Source of the DNA: Pseudomonadota bacterium
GTDB lineage: Bacteria; Pseudomonadota; Alphaproteobacteria; Parvibaculales; Parvibaculaceae
NCBI GenBank assembly: GCA_021780275.1
Contig: JAJXZC010000431.1
Coordinates: forward strand, 1-6,862
DNA: 6,862 nucleotides
Direction: 5' to 3'
Positions within the stretch are counted from its first letter, which is position 1; each line of letters starts with the position of its first letter. Shown piece after piece: positions 1 through 6,445 of the stretch. The position numbers and the translations under genes were made by a program. Below the pieces are notes generated by a model. The model was not told the DNA's origin and searched no databases. It was given only the letters and a program-made list of their open reading frames with translations.

Positions 1-265
1 CCAGATCGTAGTCCTGCTTGGCGAGCGCCGCCTGGATTTTCTGGAGCGTCAGCAGATGGTCGCGCATGCTGGCGAGCGTGTGTTCGCGCAAGGCTCTCGG
101 AAAATGAACCGCCCGTCTGGTATCGGTCACCGGGGCGGGCGTCCCCGCCGCCGCTTGCGCCTGTTCGTGGCGGTGCATCATCGGCATCATCGATTCATGC
201 GATTGCGCAAACGCGCCGGGTGCGGTCAGAACAAGCGCAATTGCGGTCAAAAATCTGAATTCCAT
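1..265 (-). CDS. Small exported protein of unknown function, N-terminal part (Met/His-rich mature start)
   Basis: Partial: 88 codons are visible before the window edge and the frame has no stop. The ATG at 265-263 is preceded by GAGAAG at a reasonable spacing. Residues 1-20 form a clear Sec signal peptide (hydrophobic core FLTAIALVLTA, then GAFA before Gln21 as a type I cleavage site), so the product is periplasmic. The mature protein begins with a Met/His cluster (MMPMMHRHE, residues 26-34), then an Ala/Pro-rich linker. From about residue 53 a predicted helix follows (LREHTLASMRDHLLTLQKIQAAL). The helical part resembles uncharacterised exported proteobacterial proteins found near cytochromes, but that is from memory. 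No CXXCH is present in the visible part, so heme binding is not supported. It lies 163 bases downstream of the multiheme cytochrome stop on the same strand, which makes a role in periplasmic redox or metal handling possible but unproven. Confidence 0.8.
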   Translation of the reverse strand, partial: MEFRFLTAIALVLTAPGAFAQSHESMMPMMHRHEQAQAAAGTPAPVTDTRRAVHFPRALREHTLASMRDHLLTLQKIQAALAKQDYDL

Positions 266-356
266 GGGAGCTTCTCTTGACGTTGGATCGAGCACCGCTC
301 GCGTCCGAAAGCGATCGGATGAGCGCTGGTCGCGGCGATTGTCGATGGGTGGGTTG

Positions 357-378
357 GGGGCGCCGCAAGTGGCGCCCC
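357..378 (-). terminator. Perfect GC hairpin downstream of the cytochrome gene (possible terminator or RNA-stabilising element)
   Basis: An 8-bp perfect inverted repeat (GGGGCGCC / GGCGCCCC) closes a 6-base loop about 50 bases past the cytochrome stop codon. On the minus-strand transcript it is followed by a C/A-rich stretch with no U-tract, so it is not a canonical intrinsic terminator. It may slow polymerase or protect the 3' end of the cytochrome message from exonucleases. Confidence 0.4.
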
Positions 379-396
379 GGCTGAACGATGGATGCG

Positions 397-420
397 GGCG
401 TCCCCCGTCGGGGACACGCC
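397..420 (-). terminator. Second GC hairpin just after the cytochrome stop
   Basis: GGCG plus TCCCC (397-405) pairs with GGGGA plus CGCC (410-420) around a 4-base loop CGTC, with a two-base bulge (415-416). It begins only eight bases past the stop codon of the cytochrome gene. With the hairpin at 357-378 it makes a tandem pair in the gap before the next gene. No U-tract follows, so the role (transcript end, stability or attenuation) is inferred from position only. Confidence 0.4.
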
Positions 421-428
421 GCTCCGGG

Positions 429-2498
429 TCAGTAGCGTGAATCCGCCGGCTTTTTATCCTTGGGCCAATCCTTTACCTTGCCAGGGAAATCCGGGCGCGG
501 CTGATGCGTGAAATACTCCGCGACATCGACGATGTCCTGATCCGATAGCCCGCCTTGCCCCAGCGGGAATTTCTGATGGAATCCGATCGGCATGTTGCGC
601 TTGACGAAGGCCGCCGCCACGTAGGTGCGCGCCATGCCGGCGCCGATGTTGAATGAATCGTCGCCCCAGAGCGGCGGATATATCACGCGACCATCGGCCT
701 GCTTCAGCCCTTCGCCGTCCTTGCCGTGGCACACCGCGCACTGGGTCGAATACACCTGCTTGCCGTTATCCACGTTGGGTTTGATCGCCATATCCATTTT
801 GCCGACCCCGCGTCCGGCGACCTTGTCCTGAGGCTTGGTTTCCCCTTTCATCCAGTCGAAATAGGCCACCATGGCTTTCATGTCGGCCGAGTCCACCGGC
901 AGCGGCTTGCCGTTCATGGACCGCAGGAAGCAGCCGTTGATGCGGTCCGCGAGCGTAATGACCCGGCCGGCGCGTGGCGCGTAACTTGGGAAGAAGGCGG
1001 ACACGCCCACGTAGGGCGAACCGTCGGCCACCGTGCCGGCGTTGAGATGACAGCTCGTGCAGTTCAAGGAATTGCCGACGTTCTGCGGCAGCAAGGTCCT
1101 GGTCTCGAGATTCAAGCGCATGCCGCGGACAAGTTGTTCGGCGTTGGGACGCGCGAGCATGTCCGCCAGTCGCGGCGTTGCGAATTTTGAGGAATCCGTG
1201 TCCTTGGGATCGAGTTGCGCACGCATCTTCTTCACCTGGGACGCGGCAATCGGTTCGGCACTGTTGCCCCAGCTGGCGCGAACAAAACTCAGAATTTCAG
1301 CGAGCTCGCGATCGGACAGCCGGGTAAAAGCCGGCATGGTGTAGATGCGCGGATGCGCGGCAGTTTCAGCCGTTTTCCAACCGGTCAGCGTGACGTGCAG
1401 CAGCGTGGATGGGTCGCCGGCCACGACCGACGGATTCTGTTGCAGCGGCGGGAATACTCCATTGACCCCGGTACCATCCCGGCGGTGGCAATCTACGCAG
1501 AATTGCACGTAACCCAGTCCGCCGCGCGTCGTGAACAGATTGGCGGGAGCCGGTGCCGCCGTGGCGCGCGCCTCAGGCATGGGCAAATCGTGCTCGCCCG
1601 GCGGCAGCGATTTGAGATAAGTGGCGATGGCCGTCAAATCGGCATCGGTAAAGTGCTGGGTGCTGTGATGAATCACCTCCACCATGTTGCCGGATACCGT
1701 GGCGAAGGGATTTTCTCCGGTCTTCAGCAGCAAAGCGGTGTCCTTCACCGTCCATAAATTCCGCAGGCTGAGCGCACGCCAGTCTTCCACCGTTTCGCCC
1801 GCGAGATAGAACTTGCCATCGGCTCCCGCATCGCCCATGGCCTTCTCCTGGAAGGCAATGCCGCGCGGCGTATGGCAGGAACCGCAATGTCCCAAGCCTT
1901 GCACCAGGTAAGCGCCCCGGTTCCAGACGGCATCCTTACCGGCATTGGGCTCGAAGGGCGCGGTATTCAGAAAGGCCCAGTTCCAAATCGACAAGCCCCA
2001 GCGCATGGAAAACGGCCAGCGCATCTCCGCCGGCTTGTTGGGCTGCACGATCGGCGCAACCCCTTGCATCAGGTAGGCGTACAAGGCCCGCATATCGTCT
2101 TCGCTGATCTTGGCGTAGGAAGGATAGGGCATGGCGGGGTAAAGGTTGTGCCCGTCCGCGGCCACGCCTTTGCGCATCGCGCGATCAAATTGCGCAAATG
2201 AATATTTGCCGATGCCGGTTTGGACATCCGGCGTGATGTTGGTCGAATAAATCCGGCCCATCGGCGTTTTGAGCTCCAGCCCGCCCGCCATCGCCGGTCC
2301 GTTGCCGGCGGTGTGGCAGGCAACGCAATCGCCTAGCTGCGCCACATATTTGCCGTGCTCGATCAGCGCAGATTTTTGGTCGGCAGCCGCGGGTGCCGGC
2401 ACAGCCGCATTGACCGATGCCGGGCCAGCAGCCTGAACATTTTGGCTGATGAACAGGCATGCGCCGAGAACGGCCAGAAGTGATCGGGCAAGATCCAT
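429..2498 (-). CDS. Pentaheme c-type cytochrome: AdhB-like triheme module fused to a TsdA-like (thiosulfate dehydrogenase) diheme module
   Basis: The chosen ATG at 2498 gives 689 residues, with AAGGAG seven bases upstream and a signal peptide at residues 1-23 (MDLARSLLAVLGACLF..VQA). The frame stays open to 2627, but that extension would bury the signal peptide. Five CXXCH sites are visible: C58VACH62, C205GSCH209, C334VDCH338, C480TSCH484 and C587AVCH591. Residues ~45-415 match the cytochrome subunit of alcohol/gluconate dehydrogenases (STNITPD, YPAMPYPSY, WNRGAYLVQGLGHCGSCHTPRG); likely Met ligands are M123, M272 and M388. Residues ~420-689 resemble TsdA: Cys523 lies 39 residues after His484, the recalled spacing of TsdA's heme-ligating Cys in RINGC, with R509, R519 and S527 at the other recalled active-site spacings and SMNGKPLP conserved. 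Heme 5 has Asn635-Met636 at the distal-ligand position. The predicted role is periplasmic oxidation of thiosulfate to tetrathionate, or the reverse, with the triheme part as electron relay. No C-terminal anchor is seen, and no dehydrogenase partner is in the window. The substrate is inferred; family assignment is firm. Confidence 0.93.
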   Translation of the reverse strand: MDLARSLLAVLGACLFISQNVQAAGPASVNAAVPAPAAADQKSALIEHGKYVAQLGDCVACHTAGNGPAMAGGLELKTPMGRIYSTNITPDVQTGIGKYSFAQFDRAMRKGVAADGHNLYPAMPYPSYAKISEDDMRALYAYLMQGVAPIVQPNKPAEMRWPFSMRWGLSIWNWAFLNTAPFEPNAGKDAVWNRGAYLVQGLGHCGSCHTPRGIAFQEKAMGDAGADGKFYLAGETVEDWRALSLRNLWTVKDTALLLKTGENPFATVSGNMVEVIHHSTQHFTDADLTAIATYLKSLPPGEHDLPMPEARATAAPAPANLFTTRGGLGYVQFCVDCHRRDGTGVNGVFPPLQQNPSVVAGDPSTLLHVTLTGWKTAETAAHPRIYTMPAFTRLSDRELAEILSFVRASWGNSAEPIAASQVKKMRAQLDPKDTDSSKFATPRLADMLARPNAEQLVRGMRLNLETRTLLPQNVGNSLNCTSCHLNAGTVADGSPYVGVSAFFPSYAPRAGRVITLADRINGCFLRSMNGKPLPVDSADMKAMVAYFDWMKGETKPQDKVAGRGVGKMDMAIKPNVDNGKQVYSTQCAVCHGKDGEGLKQADGRVIYPPLWGDDSFNIGAGMARTYVAAAFVKRNMPIGFHQKFPLGQGGLSDQDIVDVAEYFTHQPRPDFPGKVKDWPKDKKPADSRY

Positions 2499-2505
2499 CG
2501 CAGTA

Positions 2506-2511
2506 CTCCTT
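2506..2511 (-). promoter_or_regulatory. Shine-Dalgarno that fixes the cytochrome start
   Basis: AAGGAG on the minus strand stands seven bases before the ATG at 2498. Together with the signal peptide that begins there, it argues against the longer start at 2627, whose extra 43 residues are polar, Arg- and Cys-containing and unlike a secreted cytochrome N-terminus. Confidence 0.8.
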
Positions 2512-2660
2512 GAAGGAAATGTTGGAAGGCGGGGCGCTTTTGGGTATTTCGAAGCACGATAACGGATAAGTGTTTGGCATTCTTGCGCATCGCCTCGATC
2601 ACGGCAATGATGCAGGTCAAATGTCATGCCTCGCTATAAGGTAGAGGTTTCGGAGAACCG

Positions 2661-2709
2661 CCGCTCAGGGCCATCCGGCTTGAACGCCGCTGACGGGTCC
2701 GCCCTGCGG
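2661..2709 (-). other. Structured GC-rich intergenic segment downstream of the AsmA-like gene
   Basis: CCGCAGGGC pairs with GCCCTG-AG-CGG (minus strand, two-base bulge), enclosing a smaller CGGC/GCCG stem at 2676-2689. It starts eight bases past the stop of the AsmA-like gene. There is no U-tract, so any terminator role is weak. The rest of the 218-base gap up to the cytochrome start holds no gene I can support. Confidence 0.25.
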
Positions 2710-2716
2710 CGCAGCC

Positions 2717-5700
2717 CTACTGGCGACTGAAACGCGGCTCGTCGAGCGTCCCGGACAAGGCGAGCGAGGCGCTTCTTTGCAGGACCGGCGACTTGAGGTC
2801 CACGCGGATGCGGCCCTGCAGCTTATCGCCCGGATCCACCCTGAGCTCGCCGCTCGCCGACATCATTCCGGCAGCTAACCGCAATTGCCGCAGTTCTGTC
2901 CGGCCGCCATCGACGGAGAACTTGCCGGCGATTTCCGAAAACGGGGAATTGCCGCTGCCGCGCTCGCCCTTCAGCAGCTTGCCGAAATCCACCCCGAGCA
3001 AGACGCCCTTGCGGACGATGAAATCGCCGTCGAGCTGCACGGCGGCGAACGGCCGGCCGGCATCCCCGGCGCGAAACGAGTACAGCGCCCGGCCTGCCAG
3101 CTTGCCGTCCCTCACCAAGCCCGGCGCCAGGCGCGCGGCATCGACCTGTTCGGCAGTCAGCTCGCCGTCCAGACTCCAGGGGGAGCCCCATTTCAGCCGG
3201 CCATTGCCGCGCAGCAAGCCACCGTAGAGATAGCCGCTGAAATCCGTCGCGACAAGTTCGCCGGGGCTTGCCACGCCTTTGACCTCGAAATCCTTGAACG
3301 CCAGTGCCGGCCCGAACGGCAGGCGATATGAAGCCGCGGTGAAATCGATCTGCACCGCTCCGCCCACCGGGCGCAAGTCCATGCTTTGTCCTGCCGCTGC
3401 AAGATGGGCGGTCTGCCACTCGCCATCCCCGCCGACGCCGATCCTGGCATCGAAGGCAGGCGTGGCGATGTCCTTCGATTCGAGCCTGACGTTTCGCGCA
3501 ATGATCCGGGCAAGTTTCAAACTCTGCTGCCGTGGCTTAGCGAACAGGAGCCAGCCCAGCCCCTCCTCGCTCAGAACCGCGGTGTCGATCTCGACCTTCG
3601 GAAACTCGCTCGCGCCAAACAGCGAGCCCAGTGGAGCAAACGCATCGAGTTGCGCCACTTTGATCTGCCCGGCGCTGCCGATGGTGATGCCATCGAGCCG
3701 CCAATGCGGCCGCGGCAGCAGCGACAAATGCAGCGCCTTTATGGTGACCGGCTGCTGCAACTGGGCAGTCGCAGTCTGCTCCAAGCGCAAGCGTCGTTCA
3801 TCGAACGGCACCACATGGATCAGACCGAGTCCGACCACAAGCAGGATTAACAAACCGGTCGCGATCCGCTTGCCCAACTTGTCCGGCAGTCGCTCGCGAA
3901 TCTTGAGGCTCGCGGTCGCAACCGAATCGGCACGCTCGACTTCGGCCGCCAGATTGAGGTTCCGCCCTAACTCGCGCCTCGCCTCCTCCTCCCAATCCGC
4001 CTCGATCCGGAACTTCTCCTCGACTTCGCGTTTAGCTTTAGCTTCGGCTTCGCGCCGGGCTCTCTCTTCAGCCTCGCGTTTAGCCTTTTCCTCGGCTTCG
4101 CGCCTAGCCCTCTCCTCGGCTTCACGTTCAGCCCTGGCTTCAGCTTCTAGCCGAGCCCTCTCCTCGGCCTCACGTCTGGCCTCAGCTTCACGTCGGACGG
4201 CCTCTGCCTGTTGCCGAGCCTTTTCTTCGGCCTCGCGTTTGGCTTTAGCTTCGGCTTCACGTCGGGCGGCCTCTGCTTGTTGCCGAGCCTTTTCTTCTGC
4301 TTCGAGTCTCGCCCTTTCTTCGGCTTCACGTTTGGCCTTGGCTTCAGCTTCGCGCCGGACCCTCTCTTCTGCTTCGAGCCGAGCCCTCTCTTCTGCTTCG
4401 CGTTTAGCCTTGGCTTCGGCTTCTAGCTGGGCACGCTCCTCGGCCTCACGGCGGGCCTTAGCCTCGGCTTCGAGTCTGGCTCTCTCTTCGGCTTCGCGCC
4501 GGGCTCTCTCTTCAGCCTCGCGTTTAGCCTTGGCTTCAGCTTCTAGCCGGGCCCGCTCCTCGGCCTCGCGTCTGGCCTCAGCTTCACGTCGGGCGGCCTC
4601 TGCTTGTTGCCGAGCCTTTTCTTCTGCTTCGAGTCTCGCCCTTTCTTCGGCTTCACGTTTAGCCCTGGCTTCAGCTTCGCGCCTGGCTTCCGCTTCGCGC
4701 CGGGCTCTCTCTTCAGCCTCACGCTTAGCCTTTTCCTCGGCTTCACGCCTAGCCCCCTCCTCGGCTTCACGTTTAGCCCTGGCTTCAGCTTCTAGCCGGG
4801 CGCGCTCCTCGGCCTCACGGCGGGCCTTAGCCTCGGCTTCGAGTCTGGCTCTCTCCTCAGCCTCGCGTCTGGCCTCAGCTTCACGTCGGGCGGCCTCTGC
4901 CTGCTGTCGAGCCCTCTCTTCGGCTTCACGCCGAACGCTCTCTTCGGCCTCGCGTTTAGCTTTAGCTTCTGCATCACGTTTGGCCGCTTCTTCTGCCTGT
5001 TGCCGAGCCTTTTCTTCGGCTTCACGTCGAGCCTTCTCTTCGGCTTCATGCCTGGCTTCCGCTTCGCGTCGGGCCCTCTCTTCCGCTTCACGTTTAGCTT
5101 CCGCTTCACGTCGGGCGGCCTCTGCCTGCTGTCGAGCCTTTTCTTCTGCTTCGAGTCTCGCCCTTTCTTCGGCTTCACGTTTGGCCTTGGCTTCAGCTTC
5201 TAGCCGGGCGCGCTCCTCGGCCTCGCGTCTGACTTTAGCTTCCGCTTCACGTTTGGCTTCCGCTTCGCGCCGGGCTCTCTCTTCAGCCTCGCGCTTAGCC
5301 TTTTCCTCGGCTTCGCGCCTAGCCCTTTCTTCGGCTTCACGTTTGGCCTTGGCTTCAGCTTCTAGCCGGGCCCGCTCCTCGGCCTCGCGTCTGGCTTCAG
5401 CTTCGCGCCGAGCCCTCTCTTCTGCTTCGCGTTTAGCCTTGGCTTCAGCTTCTAGCTGGGCACGCTCCTCGGCCTCACGGCGGGCCTTAGCCTCGGCTTC
5501 GAGTCTGAGCCTTTCCTCGGCTTCGCGCCTGGCTTTAGCTTCAGCTTCACGTCGGGCGGCCTCTGCCTGCTGCCGAGCCTTTTCTTCGGCCTCGCGTTTA
5601 GCTTTAGCTTCTGCTTCACGTTTGGCCGCTTCTTCTGCCTGTTGCCGAGCGCGCGCCTCGGCCCTGATTTTTGCCTTTATTTCGGCCTCAAGCTTCGCGA

Positions 5701-6214
5701 ATGCGTCCGCTGCTTGCTTGGCAAGTTGCGCACTGGCCGCATCGCCTCGCAACCGCGGTTCATTGGCTGAGCCGGTCTTGCTTGCCGGGCTTGCTTCTGC
5801 TGTGAAGTCGAGGGATACGCCAGCGTCGTTCGTGAAATCGAGCGATTCGCCGGCGTCGTTCGTGAAGTCGAGGGACCAGGCTTCGCCATCCGGGGAATTC
5901 CGGGGTTCGTCGCCGTTGCTGAAGACTAAGGATTCGCCTTCGGGTTTGGTGACCAGCTTTCTTTTCTCAGGCAGCGGATATACCGTCGCACTAGCGAATT
6001 CCCGGATGTAATCGCCATTGATAAGATCGAGCAGGGCCGCCTGCAGCTCATCTTCTGAAACTCCGCCGAGTTTGAGCAGCAACTCGCTTGCCGTCCTTTT
6101 CCCGTCGATCTCCTTGAGGACGTTGCGCAAATCGCGCCGCAAAATTTTGGCTTTGCCGGTGACTTCTCGCAGCCCCTTTGCGGTTTTCGTATAAACGGCC
6201 TTGCTATCCATCAT
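2717..6214 (-). CDS. AsmA-family membrane protein with N-terminal winged-helix-like domain and ~590-residue charged single-helix repeat
   Basis: 1165 residues, starting with two ATGs in tandem (6214 and 6211); no strong Shine-Dalgarno is visible. Residues 1-75 look like a small helical, probably winged-helix, domain ([21 protein letters not shown]..). Residues 95-140 are an acidic linker with three SLDFT motifs. Residues ~160-748 are almost entirely Ala, Glu, Arg and Lys in units such as KREAEERA and [13 protein letters not shown], with no proline, which predicts a long charged helix. Residues 784-802 are one transmembrane helix after KLGKR, so the N-terminal part is cytoplasmic. Residues ~803-1165 are a periplasmic domain resembling AsmA: an N-terminal stretch ([20 protein letters not shown]) and a typical C-terminal region ([13 protein letters not shown].., [21 protein letters not shown]). 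AsmA-family proteins are linked to outer-membrane assembly and lipid transfer, but this domain is short beside TamB or YhdP, so a bridging role is doubtful. The helix may be a spacer or scaffold tying the cytoplasmic domain to the membrane. Neighbours give no functional clue. Confidence 0.9.
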   Translation of the reverse strand: MMDSKAVYTKTAKGLREVTGKAKILRRDLRNVLKEIDGKRTASELLLKLGGVSEDELQAALLDLINGDYIREFASATVYPLPEKRKLVTKPEGESLVFSNGDEPRNSPDGEAWSLDFTNDAGESLDFTNDAGVSLDFTAEASPASKTGSANEPRLRGDAASAQLAKQAADAFAKLEAEIKAKIRAEARARQQAEEAAKREAEAKAKREAEEKARQQAEAARREAEAKARREAEERLRLEAEAKARREAEERAQLEAEAKAKREAEERARREAEARREAEERARLEAEAKAKREAEERARREAEEKAKREAEERARREAEAKREAEAKVRREAEERARLEAEAKAKREAEERARLEAEEKARQQAEAARREAEAKREAEERARREAEARHEAEEKARREAEEKARQQAEEAAKRDAEAKAKREAEESVRREAEERARQQAEAARREAEARREAEERARLEAEAKARREAEERARLEAEARAKREAEEGARREAEEKAKREAEERARREAEARREAEARAKREAEERARLEAEEKARQQAEAARREAEARREAEERARLEAEAKAKREAEERARREAEERARLEAEAKARREAEERAQLEAEAKAKREAEERARLEAEERVRREAEAKAKREAEERARLEAEEKARQQAEAARREAEAKAKREAEEKARQQAEAVRREAEARREAEERARLEAEARAEREAEERARREAEEKAKREAEERARREAEAKAKREVEEKFRIEADWEEEARRELGRNLNLAAEVERADSVATASLKIRERLPDKLGKRIATGLLILLVVGLGLIHVVPFDERRLRLEQTATAQLQQPVTIKALHLSLLPRPHWRLDGITIGSAGQIKVAQLDAFAPLGSLFGASEFPKVEIDTAVLSEEGLGWLLFAKPRQQSLKLARIIARNVRLESKDIATPAFDARIGVGGDGEWQTAHLAAAGQSMDLRPVGGAVQIDFTAASYRLPFGPALAFKDFEVKGVASPGELVATDFSGYLYGGLLRGNGRLKWGSPWSLDGELTAEQVDAARLAPGLVRDGKLAGRALYSFRAGDAGRPFAAVQLDGDFIVRKGVLLGVDFGKLLKGERGSGNSPFSEIAGKFSVDGGRTELRQLRLAAGMMSASGELRVDPGDKLQGRIRVDLKSPVLQRSASLALSGTLDEPRFSRQ
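4255..4333 (-). repeat. Segmental direct repeat 1, copy A
   Basis: A 79-base stretch identical to copy B at 4582-4660 (offset 327 bases, 109 codons) and, by eye, about three mismatches from copy C at 5104-5182. It encodes the end of a [15 protein letters not shown] block followed by [12 protein letters not shown]. Identity at synonymous positions means recent duplication or gene conversion, not only protein-level selection. Confidence 0.85.
4378..4478 (-). repeat. Segmental direct repeat 2, copy D
   Basis: A 101-base stretch matching 5407-5507 with a single mismatch (a GGC/AGC difference near its middle). Bases 4434-4486 also match 4803-4855 exactly, giving a third, shorter copy. It encodes a [36 protein letters not shown] block. 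Confidence 0.82.
4582..4660 (-). repeat. Segmental direct repeat 1, copy B
   Basis: Base-for-base identical over 79 positions to copy A at 4255-4333; the sequences diverge immediately past both edges except for one extra shared base. The offset is a multiple of three, so exchange between copies would delete or add 109 codons in frame. Confidence 0.85.
4803..4855 (-). repeat. Segmental direct repeat 2, short copy F
   Basis: 53 bases identical to 4434-4486, at an offset of 369 bases (123 codons, in frame). Flanks diverge on both sides. Confidence 0.8.
5104..5182 (-). repeat. Segmental direct repeat 1, copy C
   Basis: Third copy, differing from A and B at about three positions clustered in the RQQ codons. 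The offset from copy B is 522 bases (174 codons), again in frame. Confidence 0.8.
5407..5507 (-). repeat. Segmental direct repeat 2, copy E
   Basis: Partner of 4378-4478, 1029 bases away (343 codons, in frame), 100 of 101 bases identical by eye. Exchange between these two copies would remove more than half of the helical region without breaking the frame. Confidence 0.82.
5802..5875 (-). repeat. 30-base tandem repeat encoding SLDFT motifs
   Basis: Units start at 5802, 5832 and 5862, giving about 2.5 copies of a 30-base repeat. They encode [14 protein letters not shown] decapeptides at residues 114-140 of the AsmA-like protein. A degenerate relative ([10 protein letters not shown], residues 95-104) lies just before. 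The linker is acidic and otherwise disordered-looking, so the repeated hydrophobic SLDFT core may be a short linear binding motif; this is inference. Confidence 0.85.
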
Positions 6215-6400
6215 GTTTCAACAGCCAGGATTACGGGAAATTGATGACCTTGAATTCGCATCCGCCGGGCGGAAGTGATGCGGCATTGAGCGTAGCAGCG
6301 AGACGGTGAGGCCGCCGGGCGAACGCTAGATCACGGTCAAGTTTGCGCCATCCGCAACCGAATAGCGCGGCGATGAGCAAACGAACGTGGAATACATCAC

Positions 6401-6420
6401 GGTTTCCGCGATCGGAAACC
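6401..6420 (-). terminator. Perfect 8-bp hairpin downstream of the UbiD-family gene
   Basis: GGTTTCCG and CGGAAACC flank a 4-base loop (CGAT), about 25 bases past the UbiD-family stop. It is followed on the minus strand by GTGATGTATT, with no U-tract, so termination is plausible from position but not canonical. A palindromic operator for the AsmA-like gene is the alternative, though it lies ~190 bases from that start. The rest of the 231-base gap holds no gene I can support. Confidence 0.4.
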
Positions 6421-6445
6421 TTAACCTGCACTATCGCTAGGGTTT

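Larger units (their letters stand above)
3998..5650 (-). repeat. Long degenerate coding repeat specifying an A/E/R/K-rich helix
   Basis: About 1.65 kb of imperfect direct repeats encodes residues ~189-739 of the AsmA-like protein. The common unit is 8 residues (24 bases), [KR]REAEE[RK]A, mixed with 6- and 7-residue units and eight copies of RQQAE. Interruptions are few: S426, G487, H389 and D414. The absence of regular hydrophobic heptad positions and the many i to i+4 Glu-Arg/Lys pairs favour a single charged helix over a coiled coil. At ~1.5 angstroms per residue, a fully helical ~590-residue stretch (~160-748) would be near 88 nm long. All length changes between units keep the frame. Confidence 0.9.

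Noticed and set aside
56..280. A 74-codon plus-strand open frame opposite the small exported protein
   Set aside because: Arg/His-rich with no recognisable features; the opposite strand has a signal peptide and ribosome binding site.
2579..2607. TTGCCG - 17 bases - AAGAAT on the minus strand as a promoter for the cytochrome
   Set aside because: Only four of six matches in each box, ~80 bases before the start, in a region where such matches arise by chance; no convincing promoter was found in any of the gaps.
2499..2627. 43-codon N-terminal extension of the cytochrome
   Set aside because: It precedes a good signal peptide that has its own AAGGAG site; the extension is polar and has no export character.
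3998..5650. The repeat region as a CRISPR array or a mobile element
   Set aside because: Units are contiguous without unique spacers, keep the reading frame and encode a continuous helix; no transposase or terminal inverted repeats flank it.
3279..6011. A 910-codon open frame on the plus strand opposite the AsmA-like gene
   Set aside because: Its product is mostly Ser/Ala/Leu/Arg low-complexity sequence, the exact complement of the A/E/R/K repeat; GCC, GAG, AAG and CGC codons simply do not give stops when read in reverse. The opposite strand has real domains and a transmembrane segment.
6261..6273. Palindrome TCCGCC-G-GGCGGA upstream of the AsmA-like gene
   Set aside because: Its stem is short with a one-base centre, and GC-rich DNA produces many such; no second site with matching arms supports an operator.
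6231..6431. A possible 66-residue minus-strand gene in the gap between the UbiD-family and AsmA-like genes (GTG at 6431)
   Set aside because: No Shine-Dalgarno, it runs through the perfect hairpin at 6401-6420, and the frame is only the continuation of an open shadow frame of the UbiD gene; the product resembles nothing I know.
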